A DNA stretch of 64,000 nt from positions 1 through 64,000 of the forward strand of contig CALRPI020000001.1 of assembly GCA_943370025.1 (NCBI GenBank), in the 5' to 3' direction. Below the pieces are notes generated by a model. It was not told the origin of the DNA, searched no databases, and saw only the letters and a program-made list of their open reading frames with translations. This document shows, one piece after another, positions 33,471-42,859 of this stretch. The position numbers and the translations under genes are program-made. Origin of the DNA: JAAUUE01 sp943370025 (GTDB lineage Bacteria; Cyanobacteriota; Cyanobacteriia; Cyanobacteriales; JAAUUE01). Position 1 is the stretch's first letter; every line of letters starts with the position of its first letter.

Positions 33471-34802
33471 CTAGTCTGGGACGATCGCCTCAAATATCCT
33501 TTGATCTATGGGAGCATCGATTTCCCCCTCCTTAACTTCAAAAGTTGTATTAGTCGCTAAGGGTTGGTTCAGGACTTGTAGGCATAATTCGGCAATATCT
33601 TCCCTTGTCACCTGCCCTCGGATATTGTCACCTTGCTCAATGATTAATAGCTTGCCGCCGGGTTTTTCTGTTAGGGCGCAGGGGCGAATAATTGTGTAGG
33701 GAACCCCGCTCGATCGTACTGCCTCTTCTCCCCGCAATTTCCAAGTTAAAATCCCTCCCAACTGGTCATTCATACGCACTGCTGGCGGTTCTTCCTCTAG
33801 GTTAATCCCCGGTCTGCCCGGACGAGTCACCCCAGCGGAACTGATCATGATAAATTGCGGTAATACTTGTCCACCATAGGCATCGATCGACTTCACCTTC
33901 AGGGCAAAATTACCGGGCTGGAAATGGGGATTTAATTCCCCATCAAACTCAAATTTACTCAACATCAATTGCAGGGCAGTAATCTTTTGGGGATTAATCG
34001 GCGGGACATTATCTAAGGTTTTGGCACGGAAGACCGGGACAAAATTCTTAAAGGGAATATTAATATCTAACCATTGGTCTTGAATCGTATCAAAACTAGC
34101 TGCGTAGGCAACTCCATCCCAAGTGGCTTCGGTGCGAATAAATAATTTATAGCGGTTGCCATCACCACATATTTTTAGAGTAATTCCTTGATAGTTTTCG
34201 AGATTTATAGTCGGCTCAAAATTCCGGGTTCTGGTAGAGGCAAACCCTCCAGAATTAGCGATCGAAACCTCTCCAGAAAACAGGGCATAATCTTCCCTAA
34301 TTTCAAAGCTACTTTGGCTCAAACCACCCATCACTCCATCATTAATTACCCCCCACATTTCTTGATAGTTAGGAGAATTTAGATTCATCGCCGCAAAATC
34401 AAAGATAGTTTTTGTCCCCGGCGGAGACAGGTGCTGGTGGGCGGCAGTAACGAGGTTTTTAATTCCCTGATAATCGACGATTTCTGGGCTATCTACCACT
34501 TCTGGCATATAGAATTTCAGCCCTTGATAATATTTGGCTCGATCGCTAGTGTCGCCCCCTACTGGTTGCACTTTTACCCCAGTGCAGCAAATTACCGCCC
34601 CCACCTCGGCAAATACTGCGGGAGTTAAGGTTTCGGCGATCGTGATATCCGCTTCTATCAAAGCAGCCCGATCTCCTAGCATCTCCCTTGCCCTTTGACT
34701 ATCCCGCACCAGAGCGCGATAAGGTAATCCTAAGTTTTCTAGCCGTCTGACAACTCTTTTGCCCACCCCACCCGTTGCGCCAACGACTAAAATTGTTTTC
34801 AT
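33471..34802 (-). CDS. SDR-CIA30 fusion, HCF173-like
   Basis: 443 residues from ATG 34802 (MKTILVVGATGGVGKRVVRR). Order: atypical short-chain-dehydrogenase NAD(P)-binding region (1-120), an inserted CIA30-type beta domain (about 125-305, with MWGVINDGVMGGLSQSSFE and SGEVSIANSGGFASTRTR), then the rest of the SDR fold (about 318-440: MISSAGVTRPGR, SGVPYTIIRP). This is the architecture of plant HCF173, a factor for psbA translation and PSII assembly. A role in photosystem biogenesis is inference from architecture. The frame is open to 34856 but the extra 18 residues are not family-like. Confidence 0.85.
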   Translation of the reverse strand: MKTILVVGATGGVGKRVVRRLENLGLPYRALVRDSQRAREMLGDRAALIEADITIAETLTPAVFAEVGAVICCTGVKVQPVGGDTSDRAKYYQGLKFYMPEVVDSPEIVDYQGIKNLVTAAHQHLSPPGTKTIFDFAAMNLNSPNYQEMWGVINDGVMGGLSQSSFEIREDYALFSGEVSIANSGGFASTRTRNFEPTINLENYQGITLKICGDGNRYKLFIRTEATWDGVAYAASFDTIQDQWLDINIPFKNFVPVFRAKTLDNVPPINPQKITALQLMLSKFEFDGELNPHFQPGNFALKVKSIDAYGGQVLPQFIMISSAGVTRPGRPGINLEEEPPAVRMNDQLGGILTWKLRGEEAVRSSGVPYTIIRPCALTEKPGGKLLIIEQGDNIRGQVTREDIAELCLQVLNQPLATNTTFEVKEGEIDAPIDQRIFEAIVPD

Positions 34803-34880
34803 GGTTTGATAATTGTTAATTGTTAATTGTAGGGATGCAAGGCTTTGCTCCCTCAATAGGTACTACAGCAAAAACAATGA

Positions 34881-36632
34881 CTACTTTCCCTGAGATTGCG
34901 CCCAGAGAGTTGCCAAGGCTAGGCGAATTGATTCGCCAACTAGGGAAAATCTTGCCGATTCCTCCACATTTTTTTCCCATTCCATCAATTGAGTTTGGAA
35001 ACTAGAATCTTGCTGCGATCGCTTCACCAATATCTTGCCAATAATACTTTTTTGCACCTCCTCAGTAGAAATACCTCTTTCTTGGAGAAATATTAGTAAG
35101 CGCTGGACGCTTTCAACAAATTTCTCTGGTTCTTGGTACATAATAATTCGCTGAATCTGATTCACAACTTCTTGGTAGATCCGCTGGCGATCGTCCTTGG
35201 CGATTACTTTAGGCACAATTGATTCTGGAGCTTCCTGTACCTTAGGCTCAATAGGCAGTGGCTTAGCAAGCTGTGATTTAATCTCCATCAACTTATAGAT
35301 TTCTCGCTGATGATTTTGGAACCGTTGAGCAATTTCTGGATAGAGCTTGAGAATCCTCTGTGCCAGAATTTTACTATTAATCAGGCGGTTGCCTTGGAGC
35401 CGCAGCAGATAATCAATCTCTTGCACCTCATAGGATTTCACCTCAAGTTTTAGATCACTACATTCCATTTCCACTTGACTAATAGTTAAAGCCAACACTG
35501 TCCATTGGATAGTCTCCGAGAAATTTACCTCAATAATTGTGGAATCTTCTGTAGTAGTTTTGCCCAACTCACCGGGGGTAAAATGGCGATCGGCGGGAAA
35601 GCGATCGGCGGGTTTCTTCGTCGCATAATTAAAGCGAGTAAACACAAAATTACAATCAGCCTTAGACAGATCCACATCCTCCAGATACCAATTATAAATA
35701 CAGCATCCAGTCATCTGAGCTTGATCAAACTTCGTCCGAATAATGCGAGTTTCGAGTAAATAAGCCCCAGCCATATTTGCCTCACTCAAACTAGCATCAC
35801 AAATATACGCCCCGCTCAAATCCGCCTCCCGCAGATCCGCCCCCCGCAGGTTTGCCCCCGTTAAATCTGCCCGCAAGAGATAGACACTTTGCAAGACCGA
35901 TCGCAACAGCAAAGTTTGACATAAACTCGCCTTGAGCAGATAAGCCCCGGTCAGGTTAGCCCGGCTAAGATCCGCTCCATCTAGTACCGCGTCACTCAGG
36001 TCTGCGCCCATCAGCATCACCCGATACATATCAGCCTCTCGCAGATTGCAGCCCCGCAGATAAGCCGAGGTTAAATTCGCCTCGGTTAAATTAACCCCCA
36101 GCAAATTTGCATCCCGGAGATTCGCCTCTTCTAGATTGCTCTCCCGGAGGTTTGCTCCCTGAAGATTGGCATTAATTAAGCTACTTCGACAGAGTTTTGC
36201 CTCCATCAGTTCACAGTCAGCAAGGTTAACTCCATCTAATTTTGCCCTTTCTAGGTTGACCTGCTCTAGCTTGCCCCTTTGGAGATTCACCCCGCTCAAG
36301 TCTGCTTCCTGTAGATCTGCCCAGTGGAGGTCGGCTTCTTGGAGGTTGGCAAGACGCAAATCTGCCTTATTTAACTTTGTTCGGCTGAGGTCAGCCTGCT
36401 CAAGATTGGCACGATTCAGGTTAATACTACGGAGATCAGCCTGTTTCAAGCAAGCCCCCGTCATCACTGCATTGCTGAGGGTTGCCCAACTCAGATTTGC
36501 TTCCGTCAGGTTTGCTCCCGTTAGGTTTATATCTCGGAAATTCATCCCACTCAAGTTAACCCCAGCAAGGTCAACATGGGAAAAATCCCTTTCTCCTTTT
36601 TGATATTGGCTGATAAATTGCTCCAATTCCAT
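34881..36632 (-). CDS. pentapeptide-repeat protein
   Basis: 583 residues. From about 15 to 315 it is a run of A(D/N)Lxx pentapeptides that would form a right-handed quadrilateral beta-helix. The region about 330-400 is mixed, and 400-583 is a helical domain of unknown identity (EVQKSIIGKILVKRSQQDSSF...). Such proteins are abundant in cyanobacteria and mostly of unknown function. The stop at 34881 is 79 bases from the SDR gene start on the same strand. Confidence 0.9.
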   Translation of the reverse strand: MELEQFISQYQKGERDFSHVDLAGVNLSGMNFRDINLTGANLTEANLSWATLSNAVMTGACLKQADLRSINLNRANLEQADLSRTKLNKADLRLANLQEADLHWADLQEADLSGVNLQRGKLEQVNLERAKLDGVNLADCELMEAKLCRSSLINANLQGANLRESNLEEANLRDANLLGVNLTEANLTSAYLRGCNLREADMYRVMLMGADLSDAVLDGADLSRANLTGAYLLKASLCQTLLLRSVLQSVYLLRADLTGANLRGADLREADLSGAYICDASLSEANMAGAYLLETRIIRTKFDQAQMTGCCIYNWYLEDVDLSKADCNFVFTRFNYATKKPADRFPADRHFTPGELGKTTTEDSTIIEVNFSETIQWTVLALTISQVEMECSDLKLEVKSYEVQEIDYLLRLQGNRLINSKILAQRILKLYPEIAQRFQNHQREIYKLMEIKSQLAKPLPIEPKVQEAPESIVPKVIAKDDRQRIYQEVVNQIQRIIMYQEPEKFVESVQRLLIFLQERGISTEEVQKSIIGKILVKRSQQDSSFQTQLMEWEKNVEESARFSLVGESIRLALATLWAQSQGK

Positions 36633-36715
36633 AGTTCTGACTGGAGTTGAGATGCTTCTTCTAGTTGATGTGACCTATCCCCCTCTAATTCTAGGTTACA
36701 AACCGATACTTTAAT

Positions 36716-38074
36716 CTAATCCACCCGTAATTGTTCAGATTCGGCGAGGATCGGGTTCAGTCCGAACCAGGTGCCGAGTTCGTCCAGATATTCAAAAACA
36801 AACAGGCTGCGGAGGAGGGTTTGGTAGCCTTCTTCGCCGACTACGGCTTTCTGTGCCTGAACTGATTTGAGGAGTGCCCATTCATTGGCGGTGATGGCGC
36901 GGATCAGGGAGTCGCGCTGGGTAGCGATTACTTCTTCGAGGGTGTCTCGATCGATGGGTGGGTCTTGCTTTTGCAGACAACCGTAGAGGAGGACGAGGAG
37001 GTTGCGGACGTGACCACCACTGACGGTACAGAGGCGATCGCAAGTTTCGGGATGATCAAATACTTGGTCGAGGTATTGGGCGCGTTCTGCTGGGGGCAGA
37101 TTAGGAAAGGCACGGGCGAGAACCATCTCTTGTAAGAGGTGGATACCCTCTGGGTGGAGTTGGTCGCTACGATTTTTGACCCGCACCATGGGCAGGACTT
37201 TGGGAGCGCCGCCGAAGCGATCGCTTAATGGTGCGATCGAATTGGAGAAGTTGAGGACGAGGGGGGTGGTATAGACCATGTGGCAATGGAATTGGCGGAG
37301 TTTTTCGCCACGGGTGACGAAGATATATTCGGCTTGGTTGCGTTCTTTAGTGTTTTCGAGGCGATCGAGGCTATCAACGATCGCAACTATGCCTTTTTGT
37401 CCCCGCTCTTGGAGTGCTTTGTTAGCAGGTTCAAGGAGTTCTTTGTTGATTAGTTCTAATAGGTTATCGGTTTGGGGTTCGAGGTGTTGCCGCAGTCGGG
37501 CGCGGGCATCGGGGTTGCCTTTGAGTTTGGCGCTAAATTTGCCGATGCCGAGGAGGTCGGCGGAGATTTCGCCGCTGGTGCTGGCAGAGACTTTGCCCAC
37601 GAGGGGAATGGTGCCTTCGCCGGAGACGCTGCTGACATCTGTTTGCAGAATGCTCCAAGTTTTTTGCAGGAGTCCCTGAAAGTTGGTGGGATGGAGTTCG
37701 ATGTTGGCGGCGGTGAGGCTTTTGCTGATTTGCCGGGCAACGGAGAGGAGAATATCGGAAATATCTACATCAGTCATGACTAGATCTTCGCTGGAGTCGA
37801 GAGAGACGACGTGAAAGCCTGCTTGTTCGAGGTCGTATTTGAGTTTGCCAAGTTCGGTGGATTTGCCGCAGCCGATATGGCCAGTGAAGAGTTGATGGCT
37901 GGTATTTTCGCGGGTAATGGTGCGATAGAGTTCGTCGATGAGGCTGACGGTGGTGCGTTTGCCGCTTCTGGCTTTGGTGAAGTCGATGTAGTAGTTGCGA
38001 TCGATTTCGTTGGTGACGATGAGGGTTTTGTTGGGGTTGCAGGCTTGGAAGAATTTGAGTGGATCGAGGTTCAT
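36716..38074 (-). CDS. P-loop ATPase, conflict-system type
   Basis: 452 residues. Walker A GHIGCGKST at about 65-73 and Walker B IVAIVDSLDRL at about 230-240 mark an AAA/KAP/STAND-like ATPase. A Gly/Ser-rich insert (GKVSASTSGEISADLLGIGKF) lies between. The C-terminal part, with LCTVSGGHVRNLLVLLYGCL, resembles the lid region of Orc/Cdc6-like ATPases. No effector or sensor domain is attached, so partners are likely separate. It follows the MNT and STAND-WD40 genes on the same strand. Its function is unknown, but the neighbourhood suggests defence. Confidence 0.7.
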   Translation of the reverse strand: MNLDPLKFFQACNPNKTLIVTNEIDRNYYIDFTKARSGKRTTVSLIDELYRTITRENTSHQLFTGHIGCGKSTELGKLKYDLEQAGFHVVSLDSSEDLVMTDVDISDILLSVARQISKSLTAANIELHPTNFQGLLQKTWSILQTDVSSVSGEGTIPLVGKVSASTSGEISADLLGIGKFSAKLKGNPDARARLRQHLEPQTDNLLELINKELLEPANKALQERGQKGIVAIVDSLDRLENTKERNQAEYIFVTRGEKLRQFHCHMVYTTPLVLNFSNSIAPLSDRFGGAPKVLPMVRVKNRSDQLHPEGIHLLQEMVLARAFPNLPPAERAQYLDQVFDHPETCDRLCTVSGGHVRNLLVLLYGCLQKQDPPIDRDTLEEVIATQRDSLIRAITANEWALLKSVQAQKAVVGEEGYQTLLRSLFVFEYLDELGTWFGLNPILAESEQLRVD

Positions 38075-38203
38075 GGGTTTATGGATTGGTGGAGTTTATC
38101 CCGTAGGGTGGGCATTGCCCACCTATTTGAATATTGTGATCTGATTGGGGCTGAGAAAGAATCTCTGAATCGAAAAATATGCGGATTGGCAAATAACTGA
38201 AGT

Positions 38204-38525
38204 TTAGACTAAATTCAAAAAAATGGAAGCGCTCTCAAAAGTCGGGAATCTAACCCAAATCTCTCCCTCGACTCCAAAATCCTCGCCAGATTCCCGACCT
38301 TTTCTCTGCAAATCGACCCATCTCCTGCATGGGGACAGAAACATTTCCCTATCTTCCGTTTCCCGGAATAAATTAACGTAAGTTCGATGTTTTAAAAGCC
38401 TGATCGAATTCAAATTAGACAAGATGAGGACTGAGCGAAGTCGAAGTCCGGCTCTGGGGGGCTGGTTTCGACTTCGCTCAACCAGCCTGAGGAAACCCTG
38501 CACAACGTGAGAACGAAACAGATCG
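38204..38525 (-). other. degenerate stretch after the MNT gene, possible lost HEPN partner
   Basis: A 111-codon frame starts at 38539 and overlaps the MNT stop, as HepT partners do. Only the first residues (MSKIDDLFR) look like a protein start. The rest is translated repeat, including the CTTCGACTTCGCTCA motif on both strands and a GTCGGGAATCT / AGATTCCCGAC palindrome. The partner toxin appears deleted or never present. Confidence 0.35.
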
Positions 38526-38831
38526 TCAATTTTTGACATATTGCACCACGGCTAGGTCTAAAACTTCTTGGCGGAAATAGCGACTTAATTCGTTTGGTGT
38601 CCGTATATCAGCTTTACGCCCAACGATTTCTGAAAGTTCGATTTCCATGCCAGCCAAGCCTAGATATCCGGGGGTTTGCCCTTGTTCAAATTCCACCAAA
38701 AAATCAACATCACTTTCTGGGGAAAAATCATCTCGCAAGATTGAGCCAAATAGGGCTAGTTTCTGCACATGATGGCGCTGGCAAAATTCTGCTAACTGAG
38801 TTTGTGAAATGTTAATTGCTATGGTTGGCAT
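38526..38831 (-). CDS. MNT-type nucleotidyltransferase (MntA-like antitoxin)
   Basis: 101 residues. The minimal nucleotidyltransferase motif is intact: GS at 29-30 and DVD at 41-43 in LFGSILRDDFSPESDVDFLVEF. In HEPN-MNT modules the MNT antitoxin adenylylates the HEPN ribonuclease toxin. No HEPN gene is found next to it. It lies between the STAND-WD40 gene (30 bases upstream) and the ATPase gene on the same strand. Confidence 0.85.
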   Translation of the reverse strand: MPTIAINISQTQLAEFCQRHHVQKLALFGSILRDDFSPESDVDFLVEFEQGQTPGYLGLAGMEIELSEIVGRKADIRTPNELSRYFRQEVLDLAVVQYVKN

Positions 38832-38861
38832 GGTGAAACAATCTCCTATAAATTAAAAATA

Positions 38862-41800
38862 TCAGAAAGGCTTGGGTGGGGGGATGCCTTCACAGGCTGT
38901 TTTGGCACGTTGGCGGAGGGTGCGGTCTGCTTTGGGGAGGCTGGGATCGTTGCTGAGAGCTATAAAATCTTGCAGATAGTTGCAACTTCGAGCCAAGGAG
39001 AAATCTAGATCAATATTCCATACCTGCGCCGTTTTATCATAACTTCCAGTCAACACACTCTGGCCATCGGGGGCAAAGGCAACGCTAGAGACATAATCTT
39101 GGTGTCCTGAGAAGGTTTGTAGTAATTTGCCATCAAGGCTCCACAACTTCGCCGTATTATCCCAACTTCCAGTCAATAGACTCTGGCCAACTTCCTGCGG
39201 AAATGCTGCGCGAACGGGGGCAAAGGCAACGCTAGAGACATAATTTTGGTGTCCTTGGAAGGTTTGCAGTAATTTGCCATCAAGGCTCCACAACTTCGCC
39301 GTTTTATCCCTACTTCCAGTCAACACACTCTGGCCATCAGGGGCAAAGGCAACGCTAGAGACAGCATTTTGGTGTCCAGAGAAGGTTTGCAGTAATTTGC
39401 CATCAAGGCTCCACAACTTCGCCGTATTATCCAAACTTCCAGTCAACACACTCTGTCCATCGGGGGCAAAGGCAACGCTATAGACAGAATCTTGGTGTCC
39501 TTGGAAGGTTTGCAGTAATTTGCCATCAAGGCTCCACAACTTCGCCGTTTTATCATAACTTCCAGTCAACAAACTCTGGCCATCGGGGGCAAAGGCAACG
39601 CTAGAGACAGCATTTTGGTGTCCAGAGAAGGTTTGCAGTAATTTGCCATCAAAGCTCCACAACTTCGCCGTTTTATCCAAACTTCCAGTCAACAAACTCT
39701 TGCCATCGGGGGCAAAGGCAACGCTAGAGACAGCATTTTGGTGTCCTTGGAAGGTTTGCTTTTCTCGGAAAACGTTAGCAGCAGGGCGCAAAATACCAAC
39801 TGGGCGACGGTAATTACTACGCAGAATTTCCGGTTTAGCTGTGCCAGTCTTGACCTTTTCTATTGCCTCAACCTGATCTTCTAGTGTCGATGCCTCAGCA
39901 TTGAGCAGTCCATTCCAAACCAGAGTATCAGCAGTTGTTTTCGCATCACGGGCGGTATCATCGGCGATTGTTTTTTGCCAAATTGCCAATCCTCCAGCCA
40001 TCACAGCTACCACCGCCGCTGCCGCTGTAGAGATCAAAACCTTGGTTAGCCGTCGGTTATTCCGTCTCGATTCCTCTAGTTTCTCTTGCAAAACTTGTTC
40101 AGCCCTTTGCTCTGCCTGCTTCCGCTTCTGGCGCTCCTCCTCCAATTGCTTCTCCAACTTCCCCCCAAACTGCCGCCGAATCGGCTGCACCAGATAGTCA
40201 TGCACCAACTGATAGCAAACCTCCGGACTAGCCGGAATCTCAAACGCCAACCCCGCCCCAATGGGAACCTGCAACACAAAATCCAAATCACCCCGTACCG
40301 CCAAATCTACTTCCTCCGGGGCAAGCTCAGGAGTCAATAATCTCACCTCCCTCTGCAACTCCGTCTTCGTCTTCGCCGGGCGCTTCTCCGGCTCCTCCGT
40401 CAAAGCAAACAACACCCGTTGCGCCAACTCCTCATTCTCCTCCCCACAATCCCGCACCACCTGAGTTAACCATCGTTCCACCAGCGCCCGCTTCGGCTGA
40501 TGACCCAGCGCCTCATACGCCCCCAAAGTCGTAATCTTCACCTCCCCATGCAACATCTGCGCCCCCACCACCTGCAACTCGATCGGGCGCACCTCCCCAA
40601 ACTCCGCCGCCAGATCCGCCACCAATCGATCGACCAGCGCCGACTCCAACCGATAGGGCGATCGCTCCGTCAACTCATTGATCACCGCCTTCGCCCTTTC
40701 CTTCGAGAAATTACCAAGGTAATAGCGCACATTCTTGTTGAGAATGTCATTGTTAATCATTTCAATATTGGCAAGGCGATCGCACTCCAGCAAATAGTGA
40801 ATATAATCCTCCCGCAACGCCAAAATCACCCAAACATAAGGCACAGCCAAACACTCCCGCAGAAAATCATACAACTTGCGGCGATCGGGTACTTCCGTAT
40901 GCTTAAAAAAGAACTCCTCAAACTGATCAAAGATCAAAACCGTAATCAAATTCTGGCGATCGTATTCATGGAGTTGAGCAATAAGCTGATCCGATCCCCC
41001 TAAATCCCCCTTAAGAAGGGGGACTTCAAGAATCTCTTTCCCCTCTTTCCCCCCCTTAAAAAGGGGGGCTAGGGGGGATCTCCCCAACTTATTCCCTAAT
41101 TCCCCTTGCCAATCCTCATATTGCTCAATCACCACCGGATTGACCGATCGCGATTCGTGAATAACTTTCCGCAAGGCTGGCACCAACCCCGACTGCAACA
41201 GCGAACTTTTCCCCACACCAGAAGGACCATGCACCACCGTCAACCGACAATCAGGGCGTTTAACCCGATCGACCAATGCCTCAATATCCGCCTGCCGTCC
41301 CGAAGCCGCAATCTCTTCCGTTGCTTCCTCCCCGATCGCCCCCACCCGCCGCTGGGGTTGCAACCGCCCCGCCCCAATAAACGCCCGAAACCCATAGCTC
41401 GTTTCCACCGCCTCGCGATCGCACTTCACCGAAAAAGCCTCACGATAATTTCCCACTGCCGTGTGAGCTTGATGCAAAGCTTGCAAAATCCGAATATGCA
41501 AATCAGGATCGACTGCTGGAGCTACCAAAGTTCTCGCCTCTGCCAAAGGTGCGATCGCCTCCTTTGCCCGCTCCATGCCAATTAGCGATCGCCCCAAGGA
41601 CAACAGATAAAATCCCCTCCGCTCCGGTCCCTGCAAAGCCTGATCTGCTTCAGCTTTGGCAACTTGCCAATCCCGCCGGGCGATCGCCACCTCAGCCCGT
41701 AACCCCGCCGCCCAGTCGGGCAGAATTACCAACTCCTGCGTAAAACTTGCTAAGGCTTGCCATTGGGTAGCATTCCCATTTTCAGGCAAAGCTAGAGCCA

Positions 41801-42647
41801 ACAAAATCTCACCTAACGCCAATGCTACCGATGCTTGTTTATCCTCCTGCCAAGCCATCTGCAACTGCTCACGGGCGCGATCGCAACAAGCGATAAACTC
41901 CACCCGATTTTGTTTGCCCCGCAGTTGCCACCACAACCCCAACCGATAACGCGCCGCCGCCGCCAAACTCCCCGTACTTACCTGCGCCAGACAATTTTCA
42001 AAATGCGATCGGGCTGCCTCACCGCTCCCCGCCTCAATCCCAAATACCAACTCAACCTTTGCCGCCAATTCCGGCGATCGATTCTCCCCAAAGCTTTGCC
42101 ATTCCTGCCATGCCCACTGCAACTCCTGCCCGATCCCCCGCTTCCCCTCCCGCGCAAAAGCCCAGTTCAAAACATCCGCCGTCTCACGCTCCAGCATTGC
42201 TTGCAACTCATCAAGCTCCAACCCAAAGTTAAAGGATGGTGCTGCCCAACTTGCCAAATCCGGCGATCGTCTGCGGATTTGCGCCTCCACCTCATCCGTC
42301 ACCCATAGCACCAAGGGACACTTAAACCGCTTCCGAAATTCTTCCCGCGCATTATTTGCCAGCGCCAAAATATCATGCAAGTGGGGCGAGGCTTCCAATC
42401 CGGTGATACTAATTACCTCTGTCTCTTCAGGCACCTCATCCAAAATATCGACCAGATTCAACACCCGATCCGCCTCCGTGACATGGCGATCGTAGAGCCT
42501 ATCCCCCAATTGTGCCTGCAAATCTACCACCAAGCGATCGCGCACCTCGATCGAATTGCACCGCGCCAACAGCAAAGCAAAATCGCCGATCGAAAGAGTG
42601 ATCGATCGTAATAACCGTTGTAGGACAGCCTCTCTTTCCATACTCAT
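38862..42647 (-). CDS. STAND NTPase with WD40 repeats, 1261 aa
   Basis: Order: N-terminal alpha/beta region of unknown type (1-200), TPR-like helices (about 205-420), STAND ATPase (about 430-865) with Walker A VVHGPSGVGKSS (474-482) and Walker B LIFDQFEE (571-578), the nSTAND1-type end LVHDYLVQPIRRQF, a charged coiled coil (about 885-925), a membrane-like helix (VLISTAAAAVVAVMAGGLAI) and six WD40 repeats. The repeats are nearly identical at DNA level. Two in-frame repeat-derived insertions are present: residues 523-553, between Walker A and B, and about nine residues in WD40 repeat 5. It is likely a signalling ATPase of a conflict system. Confidence 0.85.
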   Translation of the reverse strand: MSMEREAVLQRLLRSITLSIGDFALLLARCNSIEVRDRLVVDLQAQLGDRLYDRHVTEADRVLNLVDILDEVPEETEVISITGLEASPHLHDILALANNAREEFRKRFKCPLVLWVTDEVEAQIRRRSPDLASWAAPSFNFGLELDELQAMLERETADVLNWAFAREGKRGIGQELQWAWQEWQSFGENRSPELAAKVELVFGIEAGSGEAARSHFENCLAQVSTGSLAAAARYRLGLWWQLRGKQNRVEFIACCDRAREQLQMAWQEDKQASVALALGEILLALALPENGNATQWQALASFTQELVILPDWAAGLRAEVAIARRDWQVAKAEADQALQGPERRGFYLLSLGRSLIGMERAKEAIAPLAEARTLVAPAVDPDLHIRILQALHQAHTAVGNYREAFSVKCDREAVETSYGFRAFIGAGRLQPQRRVGAIGEEATEEIAASGRQADIEALVDRVKRPDCRLTVVHGPSGVGKSSLLQSGLVPALRKVIHESRSVNPVVIEQYEDWQGELGNKLGRSPLAPLFKGGKEGKEILEVPLLKGDLGGSDQLIAQLHEYDRQNLITVLIFDQFEEFFFKHTEVPDRRKLYDFLRECLAVPYVWVILALREDYIHYLLECDRLANIEMINNDILNKNVRYYLGNFSKERAKAVINELTERSPYRLESALVDRLVADLAAEFGEVRPIELQVVGAQMLHGEVKITTLGAYEALGHQPKRALVERWLTQVVRDCGEENEELAQRVLFALTEEPEKRPAKTKTELQREVRLLTPELAPEEVDLAVRGDLDFVLQVPIGAGLAFEIPASPEVCYQLVHDYLVQPIRRQFGGKLEKQLEEERQKRKQAEQRAEQVLQEKLEESRRNNRRLTKVLISTAAAAVVAVMAGGLAIWQKTIADDTARDAKTTADTLVWNGLLNAEASTLEDQVEAIEKVKTGTAKPEILRSNYRRPVGILRPAANVFREKQTFQGHQNAVSSVAFAPDGKSLLTGSLDKTAKLWSFDGKLLQTFSGHQNAVSSVAFAPDGQSLLTGSYDKTAKLWSLDGKLLQTFQGHQDSVYSVAFAPDGQSVLTGSLDNTAKLWSLDGKLLQTFSGHQNAVSSVAFAPDGQSVLTGSRDKTAKLWSLDGKLLQTFQGHQNYVSSVAFAPVRAAFPQEVGQSLLTGSWDNTAKLWSLDGKLLQTFSGHQDYVSSVAFAPDGQSVLTGSYDKTAQVWNIDLDFSLARSCNYLQDFIALSNDPSLPKADRTLRQRAKTACEGIPPPKPF
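40989..41081. repeat. C-run/G-run repeat inserted in frame in the STAND gene
   Basis: Two units of the CCCCCTTAA..GGGGG element also found between genes (4513, 9208, 11806). It is translated as RSPLAPLFKGG and VPLLKGDLGGS. It falls between Walker A and Walker B and keeps the frame open. Confidence 0.85.
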
Positions 42648-42859
42648 GACCGCTGATACCTAATCTATTTTAGGAAGACAACCAAAATATAACTGGTTTC
42701 AATTTTAATGGTAATCCTCTTACTTGGACAGCATTACCCGCCAAACAAATCACCCATAAACATAGAGAGGATTTCTTCAATGCGTGATACGATGCCTATC
42801 AAGGATTTATCTTTTAAGTTTAATTACACCCGCAACATTCACTCCCACATTCGATCGTT

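Noticed and set aside
39060..39770. CRISPR-like regular repeats of about 123 bp
   Set aside because: They are the WD40 repeats of a coding sequence; there are no unique spacers and no cas genes.
40500..42611. Several plus-strand open frames opposite the STAND gene
   Set aside because: They are antisense to a clearly coding gene and rich in Arg/Pro/His from GC-skewed codons.
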